Positions 27,577 to 38,550 of a stretch of DNA of 64,000 bases are shown here, piece by piece. The stretch comes from Candidatus Eisenbergiella stercoravium (lineage in GTDB: Bacteria; Bacillota; Clostridia; Lachnospirales; Lachnospiraceae), in contig DXHY01000016.1 in assembly GCA_019113175.1 (NCBI GenBank), positions 1 to 64,000 of the forward strand, given 5' to 3'. The position numbers and the translations under genes were made by a program. The notes below the pieces were generated by a model. The model did no database searches. It saw only the letters and a program-made list of their open reading frames with translations, and was not told the DNA's origin. Position 1 is the stretch's first letter, and every line of letters starts with the position of its first letter.

Positions 27577-28536
27577 CTAAGCTTCTCCACCGTCCAGCTG
27601 TCTTTCAATATGTAAGGACAGGTTATTGATCACATCATGGGCAGTTCCCGTCATCGTACAGCCTGCTGCACGAACATGGCCGCCTCCTCCAAAATAGGAA
27701 GCGATGGCTGCCACATTCACCTTTTCACTGGAGCGCAGGCTTACCTTATATTCCTGAGCTCCTGTTTCATACAGGAAAATGGCGCATTCCACACCCTTGA
27801 TACTTCGCAGCTGGCTCACGATTCCTTCCAGATCCTGCGGACCCGCCCCGTAGAAATCGAGCGTTTTGCGGTTCAGGACACTGACCACGCAGCGGTCGTC
27901 CATGAAACGGATGCTTTCCAGCAGTGCGCGCCCCAGAATCTGCATCTGCAGATAGGTCTTTTCAAAAAAGGTTTCCTCAATCAGGCGGCTGAAATCGAAG
28001 CCGTAGGAAATCAGATCCGCTGCAGCCCTGAGCGTTTCAGGGGTGGTGCAGGAATACTGAAAGCACCCGGTATCATGCGCGATTCCCATATAAAGCGCCT
28101 TTGCGATCTCCTGATCCAGTCCGTCGTTTCCGATCAGCCGGTAGACCAGCTCACTGGTAGAGCTGGCCTGGGGATCCACATAATTCACATTTCCACAGCC
28201 GTTCGCATTACTGATATGATGATCGATGTTAATCCTCTTTTTCGCGTTCTCAAAATAAGGCTGGGCCTTTCCAAGCCGGTCAGCCACAGAGTCCAGGGCA
28301 AAAAATACGTCGAAGTTCTTCTGTTCTCCATAAGCGCTGTCCACATCCTCAATCCGGCTGATGCAGCCGTAGATATCCGCAGGCTTTTCCAGAAACACTC
28401 TGATCTCTGCCTCCGGAAGCTCTTTTTTCAGATACAGATACAGTCCCATACAGGATCCGATGCAGTCTCCATCCGGGCGGATATGCCCGCTGATGCCAAT
28501 TCTTCCTGCTCCCCTACATTCTTCCAGAAGATTCAT
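27577..28536 (-). CDS. nrnA: DHH/DHHA1 phosphoesterase (NrnA-like oligoribonuclease/pAp phosphatase)
   Basis: GHIRPDGDCIGSCMGLYLYL, RINIDHHISN, FGGGGHVRAAGCTM. Confidence 0.9.
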   Translation of the reverse strand: MNLLEECRGAGRIGISGHIRPDGDCIGSCMGLYLYLKKELPEAEIRVFLEKPADIYGCISRIEDVDSAYGEQKNFDVFFALDSVADRLGKAQPYFENAKKRINIDHHISNANGCGNVNYVDPQASSTSELVYRLIGNDGLDQEIAKALYMGIAHDTGCFQYSCTTPETLRAAADLISYGFDFSRLIEETFFEKTYLQMQILGRALLESIRFMDDRCVVSVLNRKTLDFYGAGPQDLEGIVSQLRSIKGVECAIFLYETGAQEYKVSLRSSEKVNVAAIASYFGGGGHVRAAGCTMTGTAHDVINNLSLHIERQLDGGEA

Positions 28537-28542
28537 AGACGC

Positions 28543-28914
28543 TTACTCCTCCCCTTTGTGCTCTTTTTCCATAACCTCGTCAATTTTATGCGACATGTTC
28601 ACACCATATGCGATGGACTGATCCATAACAAAGGTAATCTCCGGCGTAATGCGGAGATTGATCTCCTTCGCCAGACGGCTCCTGAGGAAGCCTTCCGCAC
28701 TCTTTAATCCCTCCAGCGTATCCGCCTGTGCCTTTTCATCCCCCAGCACGCTGATCCACGCCCGGCAGGTTTTCAGATCCGGAGCGACCTCCACCGCCAC
28801 AACGGAGGTGAGAGGCGCGATTCTGGGATCCTTGATTTCCCCGCGGATCGTTTCCGCAAGCACCTGCTGTACCTGGGCATTGATCCGCGTATTTTTAATG
28901 CTGTTTTTTCTCAT
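28543..28914 (-). CDS. rbfA: Ribosome-binding factor A
   Basis: Size, RbfA-like sequence (INAQVQQVLAETIRGEIKDPRI) and operon position. Confidence 0.95.
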   Translation of the reverse strand: MRKNSIKNTRINAQVQQVLAETIRGEIKDPRIAPLTSVVAVEVAPDLKTCRAWISVLGDEKAQADTLEGLKSAEGFLRSRLAKEINLRITPEITFVMDQSIAYGVNMSHKIDEVMEKEHKGEE

Positions 28915-28949
28915 ATAATCGTTCCGCCTTTCCGGCGAAGCCAGAAGCC

Positions 28950-31900
28950 TTACCTGGGCACCTCCACCATGATATAGGCCTCCACGATATCGCCTTCCTG
29001 AATCTGGTCGAAGCCGTCAAACACAAGACCGCACTCGAAGCCCGAACGGACCTCCTTCACGTCGTCCTTAAAGCGCTTCAGGCTCGCCAGCTTTCCTTCA
29101 TAGATCTGGTCGCCGTCTCTGGTGATGCGGACCTTGCAGTCACGCTGGAACTCTCCGTCCAGAACATAGGAGCCGGCAATGTTTCCGATCGCGGACGCAT
29201 GGAAGATCTGACGGATCTCCGCATGGCCGATGACCTTTTCTTCAAATACAGGATCCAGCATGCCCTTCATGGCCGCCTCGATATCTTCAATCGCCTGGTA
29301 AATCACCTTATACAGCCGGATATCCACGCCTTCCCGCTCCGCAGTCGCCTTGGCAGTCGCGTCAGGACGCACATTGAAGCCGATGATGATGGCATTGGAT
29401 GTCGCCGCCAGGGTCACGTCGGACTCGTTGATCGCGCCGACGCCGCCATGGATACACTTCACGACCACTTCCTCGTTGGACAGCTTCAGAAGGCTCTGTC
29501 TGACCGCCTCCACGCTGCCCTGTACATCCGCCTTGATGATCAGATTCAGCTCCTTCAGCTTGCCCTCCTGGATCTGGTTGAACAGATCGTCCAGCGACAT
29601 CTTGGATCTGGTCTCCTCCAGCTTCTTCTCCTTGTTTTGTGCGATGAAGGTCTCCGCGTAGTTTCTCGCTTCCTTATCGTTATCATGGGCGAGGAATACC
29701 TCTCCCGCTCCCGGTACATCCGAAAGTCCGAGGATCTCCACAGGTGTGGAAGGCCCTGCTTCCTTCACCCTTCTGCCCTTATCGTCGATCATGGCGCGCA
29801 CCTTTCCGTGGCTTGCTCCTGCGGAAATGAAATCTCCCACATGCAGGGTTCCCTTCTGTACCAGAACGGTAGCCACCGGGCCGCGTCCCTTATCCAGCTG
29901 CGCTTCAATCACAAGGCCTCTCGCCTTCCGGTTCGGATTGGCCTTCAGCTCCAGGATCTCTGCCGTCAGCAGGATCATCTCAAGCAGCTGATTGATACCT
30001 TCTCCGGTCTTGGCTGATACGGGAGCAAATACGGTGCTTCCGCCCCATTCCTCCGGAATCAGGTCATATTCCGCAAGCTCCTGCTTCACGCGGTCAATGT
30101 TTGCGTTGGGTTTATCGATCTTGTTCACCGCAACGATGATCTCGATTCCCGCAGCCTTGGCATGGCTGATGGCCTCCACGGTCTGGGGCATTACGCCGTC
30201 GTCTGCTGCCACCACCAGAACCGCGATATCCGTGGCATTCGCACCTCTCATACGCATGGCCGTAAACGCTTCATGGCCGGGCGTATCCAGGAAGGTGATC
30301 TTCTGTCCGTTGATCTGGACGGTATAAGCGCCGATATGCTGCGTGATGCCGCCGGCCTCCTTATCCGTCACATTGGTCTTACGGATAGCATCCAGAAGGG
30401 AGGTCTTACCGTGGTCAACGTGTCCCATGACGCAGATAACCGGCGGTCTGGGAACCATATCCTCTTCGTTCTCCTCATCTTCCTTCAGGAGCTCCTCGAT
30501 CACATCGACCTTGACTTCCTTCTCACAGATGATGTCGTATTCAATGGCAATGCTCTCCGCCTCTTCATAGGAAATCTCCTGATTCAGCGTCACAATCTTG
30601 CCTTCCATAAACAGCTTCTTAATGATCCCTGCTGCCGGAACCTTCATCTTGTCTGCGAGCTCTTTAATAGTAATATTCTCCGGAAGAGTGATCACCTTGA
30701 TCTGCTCCTCCTCAGGAACAGCCTTCACCGGTTCCGGCTTGATGAACCTGCCCGGCTTATTCTTCAGCCTGCTCTTCGATTCGTCCTCTTCGTAGATGTG
30801 ATCCTTCTTCGAGCGTCTGTCTCTCTCCTGACTGTTGCGGCGCTTCTCTTCCTCTTTGCGCTTCTCGTTCTCCTTGATGGGAGCCTCCGCAGCAAAGCCC
30901 TTGCCCGGCGCAGGCCTGCGGGATCTATTATCCTGCCTTCCGCCCGCGCCCTGTCCACGTTCTCCATTAGAACGCTCATTATTCGAGCCAGGTCTCGCCC
31001 CGCCCGCACGGCCGCCGAAGCCCTGTGCACTTCTCTGAGAACCGCCAGAGCGGCTGCCGGAACGATTCTGGCCATCCGTACTGTGCTGTCCTCTTGCGCC
31101 CTGACCATTCCGGCTGTCGCGTCCGTCGCGGCTGTCACGGCCCTGCTGCCTGCTTCCCTGCTGCTGCCTGCCTTCCGTTCTCGCTGTCTGCGTTCTCTCC
31201 GGTCTTTCATTTCCAGCATTTCCAGCAATTCTGCCTCCTCTGTCCGCTGCCTGCGAAGCTTCCTTTGCTGCCTGCTCCTGTGCAGCCTTCTGGGCGGCGG
31301 CCTTTTCTTCCATCGCCTTCTGTTCTCTCGCTGCTCTTTCCGCCGCTTCCTGGCGTCTCTTCTGCTCCTCGAGCCTCTCATCCGGCATCTGCGGCTGGGA
31401 CGGCTTCGTAAGAGGCTTGATCAGCTTTGGCTGTCCGGTCAGAATTCTTCCTGTGGAACGTCCCTGACCCGTGCCCGGCCTTCCTGCATTTCTGCTTCCC
31501 GCCTGAGAAGCGTTCTGGCGGCCTGCTCCTGTCTTCACTCCGGCATTTCCTCTGCCGCCGGCGGCCGTTTTTCCGGCTGCGCCCTGATGCCCCTTCTGGG
31601 ACTGCATCTTGCTGTTATGCGGATTGCTCACGAAAATGATATTCTTCTTCTTTTTTACCGGCGCCTGAGCCGTGCCTTCCGCCTGCTTTTCCCTGGCGGC
31701 ACCCTCATGAGCTGCCTCCGCCGCAGTCTTTGCGGCTTCAGGCTTTGTCTCTTTCTGAATTTCCTTCTGAACTTCCTTCTTTTCAGGCATATCGCCCATT
31801 CTCATCTCTCCCTCTGTCACTATACGCTTTTCTCCTTCGCTCTTTCCAAAATGTTTCCTGACTCTCTGTACTGTCTCTTCCTCTATTGAACTCTGGGCAG

Positions 31901-31997
31901 CTTTTGCTTCCACACCTTCCTTCTGCAGAAATGTGATAATGTCCCTGCTCTGCAGCCCTAACTCCTTCGCCAGTTCAAAAATCTTCGTTTTTGCCAT
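28950..31997 (-). CDS. infB: Translation initiation factor IF-2
   Basis: [44 protein letters not shown]; long low-complexity N-terminal region. Confidence 0.98.
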   Translation of the reverse strand: MAKTKIFELAKELGLQSRDIITFLQKEGVEAKAAQSSIEEETVQRVRKHFGKSEGEKRIVTEGEMRMGDMPEKKEVQKEIQKETKPEAAKTAAEAAHEGAAREKQAEGTAQAPVKKKKNIIFVSNPHNSKMQSQKGHQGAAGKTAAGGRGNAGVKTGAGRQNASQAGSRNAGRPGTGQGRSTGRILTGQPKLIKPLTKPSQPQMPDERLEEQKRRQEAAERAAREQKAMEEKAAAQKAAQEQAAKEASQAADRGGRIAGNAGNERPERTQTARTEGRQQQGSRQQGRDSRDGRDSRNGQGARGQHSTDGQNRSGSRSGGSQRSAQGFGGRAGGARPGSNNERSNGERGQGAGGRQDNRSRRPAPGKGFAAEAPIKENEKRKEEEKRRNSQERDRRSKKDHIYEEDESKSRLKNKPGRFIKPEPVKAVPEEEQIKVITLPENITIKELADKMKVPAAGIIKKLFMEGKIVTLNQEISYEEAESIAIEYDIICEKEVKVDVIEELLKEDEENEEDMVPRPPVICVMGHVDHGKTSLLDAIRKTNVTDKEAGGITQHIGAYTVQINGQKITFLDTPGHEAFTAMRMRGANATDIAVLVVAADDGVMPQTVEAISHAKAAGIEIIVAVNKIDKPNANIDRVKQELAEYDLIPEEWGGSTVFAPVSAKTGEGINQLLEMILLTAEILELKANPNRKARGLVIEAQLDKGRGPVATVLVQKGTLHVGDFISAGASHGKVRAMIDDKGRRVKEAGPSTPVEILGLSDVPGAGEVFLAHDNDKEARNYAETFIAQNKEKKLEETRSKMSLDDLFNQIQEGKLKELNLIIKADVQGSVEAVRQSLLKLSNEEVVVKCIHGGVGAINESDVTLAATSNAIIIGFNVRPDATAKATAEREGVDIRLYKVIYQAIEDIEAAMKGMLDPVFEEKVIGHAEIRQIFHASAIGNIAGSYVLDGEFQRDCKVRITRDGDQIYEGKLASLKRFKDDVKEVRSGFECGLVFDGFDQIQEGDIVEAYIMVEVPR

Positions 31998-32009
31998 GCT
32001 GCGCCTCCT

Positions 32010-32330
32010 TTACCCGGCTGTTTCCAACTTCCCGATCAGGTTCTTTGCAAAACCTTCATCTGTCACTGCCAGAGATGCTCTCATCTCCTTTCCGATCGCA
32101 TGGCCCAGCTCCTCCTTCGTTGCATAGAAAAAGCAGGGGACATGATAGTATGTGCACATGTTCAGGAAATTTTTTTTCGTATTATCGGAGGCATCATTTC
32201 CTACGATTACAAGCCTGGCCCTGCCTTCCTTCACCGCTTTTTCCGTCATGAACTCGCCGCTGGAGACGGCCGATGCCCTGGCCGCAAGGCCGAGCAGGGA
32301 AAGAATCTTATTCTGCTTCAAACTCCTCAA
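32010..32330 (-). CDS. L7Ae-family RNA-binding protein (YlxQ-like)
   Basis: KILSLLGLAARASAVSSGEFMTEKAVKEGRARLVIVGNDASDNTKK; between ylxR and infB. Confidence 0.92.
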   Translation of the reverse strand: MRSLKQNKILSLLGLAARASAVSSGEFMTEKAVKEGRARLVIVGNDASDNTKKNFLNMCTYYHVPCFFYATKEELGHAIGKEMRASLAVTDEGFAKNLIGKLETAG

Positions 32331-32580
32331 ACTCCTTTTCCAGATGATCGTAAACCTCGTTCGGAATGCTCATTTTGAAGGAGCGCTCCAGTCCTTTGCT
32401 CTTCCGCGCCTTTTTCAGGCAGTCCATTGACCTGCACAGGTACGCGCCTCTTCCGTTCTTTTTTCCGGTCATATCAAGCATGATTTCACCCTCCGTTGTC
32501 CGGAGGACGCGCATCATTTCTTTTTTCCCTTTCATCTGTCCGCAGCCGATACACTGCCTCAACGGAACCTTTTTATTCAT
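32308..32580 (-). CDS. YlxR (DUF448) family protein, RnpM-like
   Basis: MNKKVPLRQCIGCGQMKGKKEMMRVLRTTEGEIMLDMTGKKNGRGAYLCRSMDCL. Confidence 0.95.
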   Translation of the reverse strand: MNKKVPLRQCIGCGQMKGKKEMMRVLRTTEGEIMLDMTGKKNGRGAYLCRSMDCLKKARKSKGLERSFKMSIPNEVYDHLEKEFEEFEAE

Positions 32581-32617
32581 CCAGCACCACGCCTTTCCTT
32601 CGGCTTACCGGAACCGG

Positions 32618-33961
32618 TCACTCCTGTCCGGCGTCTTCCTCTGCCGGAGCCTCTCCGTCTTCCGGAGCTTCCTGCTCAAAATCTTCTTCCCCGGGGTCCG
32701 CTTCCGCGGGTTCCTCCTCAGGGGCCGCTTCTCCTTCCGGCAGGCCTTCCTCCTCCGGGATCATATCCTCTTCGGAAAAGTCCTCTTCTCCGCCGGACAT
32801 ATTCTCGTCGGAAAGCATCTCTCCATCAGCAGGCGCTTCCTCATAGCCGTCGTAATCTTCCTCGTAATCCTCATCCTCGAAGTCGTCCAGATAATCCTCA
32901 TAACGGAAGCCTGGCGCATCCTTGGCCTGCGTTTCGCTCTTGATATCGATCTTGTATCCCGTCAGCCTTGCCGCCAGTCTGGCGTTCTGTCCTTCCTTAC
33001 CAATGGCGAGGGACAGCTGGTAATCGGGAACGACAACCTTTGCCGTCTTTTCATCCGGATCCGCAAACACCGCCACGATCTTGGCCGGGGACAGGGCGTT
33101 CTGGATCAGGTTTCCGGGATTCTCATCCCAGTTGACGATGTCGATCTTCTCACCGCGGAGTTCATCCACAATCGCATTCACTCTGGCGCCGTTCATACCC
33201 ACGCAGGCACCCACCGCGTCCACGTTGGGATTGTTGGACCATACCGCCATCTTGGTACGGCTTCCGGCCTCTCTCGCAATGCTCTTGATCTCAACCGTAC
33301 CGTCGCGGATCTCCGTCACCTCCGCCTCAAACAGCCTCTTGACCAGCTCCGGATGTGTCCGGCTCACCAGGATTCTGGGGCCCTTCGGCGTGTTCTTCAC
33401 CTCCAGAATGTAGACCTTGATTCTCTCGGTGGGACGGAATACCTCGCCCTTCACCTGCTCGCTTTCATTTAACAGCGCATCCGCCTTGCCCAGGTTAATG
33501 CTGATATTTCTTCCGATATAACGCTGCACCACGCCGGTGACAACATCCTTTTCCTTCTCATAATACTGATTGAAGATGGCGCTTCTTTCTTCCTCGCGGA
33601 TCTTCTGAAGGATCACGTTCTTCGCGTTCTGGGTAGCGATACGGCCGAACTCCTTGGACTTGATCTCCACATGAATGATGTCTCCCACCTCGGCGCGTTT
33701 GGAAATCTCCTTCGCGTCCTCCAGAGCGATCTGCAGGCAGTCATCCTCCACATCGTCCTTTGTGGGAACAACCTCCTTTTCCGCATAGACCAGAAAATCA
33801 CAGGTTTCCCTGTTGATCTCCACCTTCACGTTGTCCGCCTTTCCGAAATGGTTCTTGCAGGCGGTAAGCAGGGATGTCTCAATGGCGTCGAAGAGGGTTT
33901 CCTTGCTGATCTCCTTCTCCTTCTCCAGAATATCCAGTGCTTCCATCAATTCCTTGTTCAT
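32618..33961 (-). CDS. nusA: Transcription termination/antitermination protein NusA
   Basis: MNKELMEALDILEKEKEISKETLFDAIE...S1 and KH domains (IDIVNWDENPGNLIQNALSPAK); acidic C-terminal tail. Confidence 0.97.
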   Translation of the reverse strand: MNKELMEALDILEKEKEISKETLFDAIETSLLTACKNHFGKADNVKVEINRETCDFLVYAEKEVVPTKDDVEDDCLQIALEDAKEISKRAEVGDIIHVEIKSKEFGRIATQNAKNVILQKIREEERSAIFNQYYEKEKDVVTGVVQRYIGRNISINLGKADALLNESEQVKGEVFRPTERIKVYILEVKNTPKGPRILVSRTHPELVKRLFEAEVTEIRDGTVEIKSIAREAGSRTKMAVWSNNPNVDAVGACVGMNGARVNAIVDELRGEKIDIVNWDENPGNLIQNALSPAKIVAVFADPDEKTAKVVVPDYQLSLAIGKEGQNARLAARLTGYKIDIKSETQAKDAPGFRYEDYLDDFEDEDYEEDYDGYEEAPADGEMLSDENMSGGEEDFSEEDMIPEEEGLPEGEAAPEEEPAEADPGEEDFEQEAPEDGEAPAEEDAGQE

Positions 33962-33976
33962 GATTACCTCCACCTT

Positions 33977-34441
33977 TTAAAAATCTAACGCAAGTCTGAT
34001 CAGCGCAATATCCGACTTTGCAAATTTTCTTTCCTCTTCCTGTATCTCCAGGGTCACCGAATCCTTATCATAAGCCTTCAGGATTCCCTCAAATTCCTTC
34101 TGTTTCTCCTGCGGGCGGTACAGCCGCAGCTCCACCTCTTTCCCCAGGCTCTTTTCCAGATGCCGGTCCTTTTTTAACGGCCTCCCCAGTCCGGGGCTGC
34201 TCACCTCGAGGATATAGGCCTCTTCAATGAAATCCTCTTCGTCCAGCCGGTCGGACAGCTTCCTGCTCACGTTCTCGCAGTCCTGAATGTTCACGCCGTC
34301 CTCCCTGTCAATGTAGGCGCGCAGGTACCATTCCCCGCCTTCCTTCACATATTCCACATCGTAGATCTCCACGCCGTTTTCTTCCGCGATCGGAAGCAGC
34401 AGTTCCTCCGTGCGCGCTTCGATTTCCTTTCCCTTCGGCAT
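33977..34441 (-). CDS. rimP: Ribosome maturation factor RimP
   Basis: MPKGKEIEARTEELLLPIAEENGVEIYDVEYVKEGGEWYLRAYIDREDGVNIQDCENVSRKL...EVSSPGLGRPLKK. Confidence 0.95.
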   Translation of the reverse strand: MPKGKEIEARTEELLLPIAEENGVEIYDVEYVKEGGEWYLRAYIDREDGVNIQDCENVSRKLSDRLDEEDFIEEAYILEVSSPGLGRPLKKDRHLEKSLGKEVELRLYRPQEKQKEFEGILKAYDKDSVTLEIQEEERKFAKSDIALIRLALDF

Positions 34442-34468
34442 CCGTTCACCAGTCCCTTTCCTTCTGCC

Positions 34469-34498
34469 AAAAATAAGAGTGGGCGAAGCGCCCACTCT
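34469..34498 (-). terminator. Intrinsic terminator/attenuator in the leader of the rimP-nusA-infB operon
   Basis: AGAGTGGGCG-CTT-CGCCCACTCT followed by TATTTTT on the minus strand, just upstream of rimP. Confidence 0.8.
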
Positions 34499-34563
34499 AG
34501 TCTGATAATCCTATTAACCATAACCCAGTATAGCACCAATCCTCCGGAAACGCAAGGGCTTTC

Positions 34564-35022
34564 TTAAACTCCTTCCAGGTTTCGGATGATTTTCTGTGCA
34601 CAGGAGAGAAATTTCTCCATTTCCTCCTCGCTGATCCCCTTCCAGATCTGGTTATCCATGCCGGAAAAATTCTCGTGAACCTCCGCCGCTTTTTTTCTCC
34701 CTTCCTCCGTCAGGACGATGAGAAAGGAACGGCGGCAGTCCGGATGCTTCTGTCTGCTTAAGAATCCCGCCTCCTCCAGCTTATCCAGGCTTCTGGAAAG
34801 CGTCGCCACATCCATATTGCAGCGGTCGGCCAGCTCTCTCTGGCTGACATGATCCTCTTCATACAGCTTGTTCAGAATTCTTGGCTGCCCCGGCGTCAGG
34901 CCGAGCTTCTGAAAATATGGATGGAGGATCCTCTTTCTGGCCGCTTCCATCCTGACCATTGCTTCCCTGATCTCCTTTTTTTCCATATCTGCCTCATTTC
35001 TATTCCAACTATTCCAGTTCAA
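34564..35022 (-). CDS. MarR-family transcriptional regulator
   Basis: LTPGQPRILNKLYEEDHVSQRELADRCNMDVATLSRSLDKLEEAGFLSRQKHPDCRRSF. Confidence 0.95.
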   Translation of the reverse strand: MNWNSWNRNEADMEKKEIREAMVRMEAARKRILHPYFQKLGLTPGQPRILNKLYEEDHVSQRELADRCNMDVATLSRSLDKLEEAGFLSRQKHPDCRRSFLIVLTEEGRKKAAEVHENFSGMDNQIWKGISEEEMEKFLSCAQKIIRNLEGV

Positions 35023-36826
35023 ACTGTCCGGTGTAAAGCTTGTAGTACCGCCCTTTCTGAGCGAGGAGCTCCTCGTGGTCGCCGCGTTCGATCACCTCGC
35101 CCTTCTCCAGCACCATGATGGCCTTGGAATTTCTGACCGTGGAAAGCCGGTGGGCGATCACAAATACGGTGCGTCCCTCCATGAGCTGATCCATGCCCTT
35201 CTCGATCAGACGCTCGGTACGGGTATCGATGGAACTGGTCGCCTCATCCAGAATCAGCACCGGCGGTCTGGAAATGGCCGCCCTTGCGATGGCGAGAAGC
35301 TGTCTCTGTCCCTGGGAAAGGTTGCTTCCATCGCTGTGGAGCATGGTCTGATATCCATCAGGAAGGCGCCGGATGAAGGAATCCGCATTGGCAATCCGAG
35401 CGGCTTCTTTCACTTCCTCATCCGTAGCATCCAGACGTCCATAGCGGATGTTATCCGCAATGGTACCAGTGAACAGATGGGTATCCTGAATGACCATGGA
35501 AAGGGAATGGCGCAGATCATCCTTTTTAATCCGCCGGATGTCCAGACCGTCATAGGTGATGGTTCCGGACTGAATTTCATAAAACCGGTTGATCAGATTT
35601 ATGATGGTGGTCTTACCCGCTCCCGTAGAGCCCACAAAGGCGATCTTCTGGCCCGGCTTCGCGTACAGGCTGATGCCGTTCAACACCTTTTTTTCCGGTG
35701 TGTAGCCGAATACCACATCATAAAAACGCACGTCCCCCTTCAGGGGCACCAGAGAAAAGCTGCCGTTCTCCGGCACCTTCCAGGCGAGCGTCCCGTCCTC
35801 CGCTTCCGTCAGCGTCACGTCGCCTTCATCCGGTTCCGGTTCCTCATCCATCATTTCAAAGATGCGCTCCGCGCCGGAAAGGGCCGCCAGCAGAAAATTG
35901 ATCTGCTGGGTGAACTGGTTCATGGGCATGGCGCTCTGGCGCACATAAACCAGATAGGAAGCAAGGCTTCCCAGATCCATCAGGCCGGAAAGAACAAACA
36001 TGCCTCCCACGCAGGCCGATACCGCATAATTAAAGTAGGAAAGGCTGACGATGGTGGGCACCATCATGCCGGAATAGGACATGGCCTTGGTGGCTGACTG
36101 GCGCAGCGCTTCGTTTCTTCTGCAGAACTCTTCAAAATCCTGTTCCTCATGGTTGAAAATCTTTTCCACCTTCGCTCCGGCAACCATTTCCTCCACGAAA
36201 CCGTTGATGCTTCCCAGGTATTGCTGCTGCTCGATGAAATATTTTCTGCTTTTCTTTCCATTATACTGGATAAACAGGAACATGAGAAGCAAAAAAAGGA
36301 TAACAATGAGAGACAGCCTGAGATTTAACACTACCAGCATGATAATGGTTCCGCTTACCACAATAAAGCTCTGGATCAGCAGAGTGAAGCTGTTGTTCAG
36401 CGCCTCCGTCAGAGTATCCACATCGTTCGTGAAGCGGCTCATCAGCTCCCCATGAGTATGGGCGTCAAAATAGGAAAGGGGCAGCTTCTGGGTATGTTCA
36501 AACAGATCCCTTCGGATCCGCCCCACGATTTTCTGGCAGGTGATCACCATGAGCTGATTGTAGCCCAGCGTGGCGAACGCGCCGGCTCCGTACATGAGCG
36601 CCATCAGAATGATGGTCCGGATCAGGCCCGGAATATCGCCCGGCAGGATATAGGTATTGATCACCGGTTTGAGCATATAGGTGCCGAGAATGTTCGCCAG
36701 GCTGCTGATGCAGACCAGAAGGGCAACGAGCAGGACGGACCACCTGTATATGCCCATGTAATGGAGCAGCCGCTTCATCGTTTTTGTGCCGTCCTTCGGT
36801 CTGGCATATCCGTTGTATCTTGCCAT
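35009..36826 (-). CDS. ABC exporter (fused TMD-NBD), half of a heterodimer
   Basis: VGSTGAGKTTIINLINRF, LSQGQRQLLAIARAAISRPPVLILDEATSSIDTRTE. Confidence 0.95.
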   Translation of the reverse strand: MARYNGYARPKDGTKTMKRLLHYMGIYRWSVLLVALLVCISSLANILGTYMLKPVINTYILPGDIPGLIRTIILMALMYGAGAFATLGYNQLMVITCQKIVGRIRRDLFEHTQKLPLSYFDAHTHGELMSRFTNDVDTLTEALNNSFTLLIQSFIVVSGTIIMLVVLNLRLSLIVILFLLLMFLFIQYNGKKSRKYFIEQQQYLGSINGFVEEMVAGAKVEKIFNHEEQDFEEFCRRNEALRQSATKAMSYSGMMVPTIVSLSYFNYAVSACVGGMFVLSGLMDLGSLASYLVYVRQSAMPMNQFTQQINFLLAALSGAERIFEMMDEEPEPDEGDVTLTEAEDGTLAWKVPENGSFSLVPLKGDVRFYDVVFGYTPEKKVLNGISLYAKPGQKIAFVGSTGAGKTTIINLINRFYEIQSGTITYDGLDIRRIKKDDLRHSLSMVIQDTHLFTGTIADNIRYGRLDATDEEVKEAARIANADSFIRRLPDGYQTMLHSDGSNLSQGQRQLLAIARAAISRPPVLILDEATSSIDTRTERLIEKGMDQLMEGRTVFVIAHRLSTVRNSKAIMVLEKGEVIERGDHEELLAQKGRYYKLYTGQFELE

Positions 36827-38550
36827 TACAGTCCCGCTCCTTCCTGCTGTGAATAATAGATTTCCTGATAAACGGAATCGTTTTTCAGAAGCTCCTCATG
36901 GGTACCCACAGCGTGTACCCTTCCGTCGTCCAGAATGATGATCTGATCCGCATGCATGACGGAGGTGATCCTCTGGGCGATGATGATCTTCGTGCTGCCG
37001 GGCAGGCTCCTGGCAAGCCCCTCCCTGATCTTCGCCTCTGTGGCCGTGTCCACCGCGCTGGTGGAATCGTCCAGGATCAGCACCTTCGGCTTCTTCAAAA
37101 TCGCCCTGGCGATGCAGAGCCTCTGTTTCTGACCGCCGGATACGTTCACGCCGCCCTGGCCCAGATCCGTCTCATAGCCGTTTTCCAGCCGGTCGATGAA
37201 TTCGTCCACACAGGCGATCCGGCAGGCCTCCTCAATTTCCTCCCGCGTTGCGTCTTCCTTTCCCCAGCGGAGATTGTCGATCACCGTGCCGGAAAACAGC
37301 GTATTTTTCTGCAGCACCATGGCGATGGAATCCCGCAGGGGCTTTAAGGGATACTCCTGTACCCGGTGCCCGTCGATACGTACCTCTCCCTCCGTCACAT
37401 CATACAGTCTGGGAATGAGCTGCACCAGAGTGGACTTGGCGGAACCCGTCTGACCGATGATACCCACCGTCTGCCCCGCCCCGATGTGCAGGTTAATATC
37501 GGAAAGCACATATTCCTGCGCGTTTTTGCTGTATTTGAAAAAAACATGGTCGAAAACAATGTCTCCTTTTTCCACCCGGATGTCCTTCGCTTCCTCCTCC
37601 GTGATGTCAGGGCGCTCCTGCATCACCTCTTCAATTCTCCGCCAGGAGGTCAGAGAACGGGTGAACATCATGAACACGTTGGAAATCATCATCAGGGAAT
37701 TCAAAACCTGGAGCACGTAGCTTAAGAAGCCGGTCAGTTCACCCACCTGCATCTCGCCCACCTGAATCAGATTGCCTCCGAACCAGAGGATGCACAGGAT
37801 GGTAGCGTACATCACGAACTGCATCGCGGGCATGTTCAGGGATGCCACCCGGAACGCCTTCTCCGAAGTGGTGAGAAGCTCCGTGTTGACTTCGCCGAAT
37901 TTTTCCATCTCGTAGTCGCCCCGGACGTAGGACTTCACCACGCGGATAGCCGTCAGATTTTCCTGAATGATCCTGTTGACCAGATCCACCGCCTTCTGCA
38001 TCCTGCCATACAGCGGCCGGACATGGGTAACGATTGCAAACAGCAGGATTCCAAGCACCGGCGCGGCAATCAGGAACACAACCGCAAGTTCGCTGTTGAT
38101 CTGAAAGGATACCGTGATGGCGGTCAGCATCATTACCGGCGCACGGCAAGCAGGCCGCAGACCGTTGGCAATGGAATTCTGGATGTTGGTCACATCTCCG
38201 GTCAGTCTGGTGACCAGAGAAGAGGTCCTGAACCGGTCCGTATTGGAAAAGGAAAACTGCTGCAGCTTTCTGTATTCCTCCTTCCGGATCTGCGCGCCGA
38301 TTCCCTGGCCGCAGACCGCGGCAAATCTTGCGCTTCCGGTTCCCAGAAGCATGGCAGCCACCGCACAGGCCGCCATTTGAAGCCCTTTCGTGAAAATGTA
38401 GGGCTTATTTCCGTTCGCCACGCCAATATCCACCATATCGGCCATGATCATGGGAATGATCAGCTCCAGAAAGGCCTCCGTCACAATGCAGATCACCGCA
38501 AGGATGGTCGCCGCCCGGTAGGGTTTCGCATAGGATAACAATCGTTTCAT
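36826..38550 (-). CDS. ABC exporter (fused TMD-NBD), half of a heterodimer
   Basis: MKRLLSYAKPYRAATILAVICIV...; GQTGSAKSTLVQLIPRL, VSGGQKQRLCIARAILKKPKVLILDDSTSAVDTATE. Start refined to 38550. Confidence 0.95.
   Translation of the reverse strand: MKRLLSYAKPYRAATILAVICIVTEAFLELIIPMIMADMVDIGVANGNKPYIFTKGLQMAACAVAAMLLGTGSARFAAVCGQGIGAQIRKEEYRKLQQFSFSNTDRFRTSSLVTRLTGDVTNIQNSIANGLRPACRAPVMMLTAITVSFQINSELAVVFLIAAPVLGILLFAIVTHVRPLYGRMQKAVDLVNRIIQENLTAIRVVKSYVRGDYEMEKFGEVNTELLTTSEKAFRVASLNMPAMQFVMYATILCILWFGGNLIQVGEMQVGELTGFLSYVLQVLNSLMMISNVFMMFTRSLTSWRRIEEVMQERPDITEEEAKDIRVEKGDIVFDHVFFKYSKNAQEYVLSDINLHIGAGQTVGIIGQTGSAKSTLVQLIPRLYDVTEGEVRIDGHRVQEYPLKPLRDSIAMVLQKNTLFSGTVIDNLRWGKEDATREEIEEACRIACVDEFIDRLENGYETDLGQGGVNVSGGQKQRLCIARAILKKPKVLILDDSTSAVDTATEAKIREGLARSLPGSTKIIIAQRITSVMHADQIIILDDGRVHAVGTHEELLKNDSVYQEIYYSQQEGAGL

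Noticed and set aside
30162-31889. 575-aa plus-strand ORF opposite infB (and other long antisense ORFs such as 49005-51053, 52981-54198, 55520-57022, 57934-59268, 62412-63602)
   Set aside because: Long antisense ORFs are expected in a GC-balanced genome with strong codon bias; each lies opposite well-supported genes.
34441-34495. Longer RimP start (MGASPTLIFGRRKGTGER...)
   Set aside because: The extension is encoded by the terminator hairpin; the MPKGKEIEART start gives a normal RimP N-terminus.
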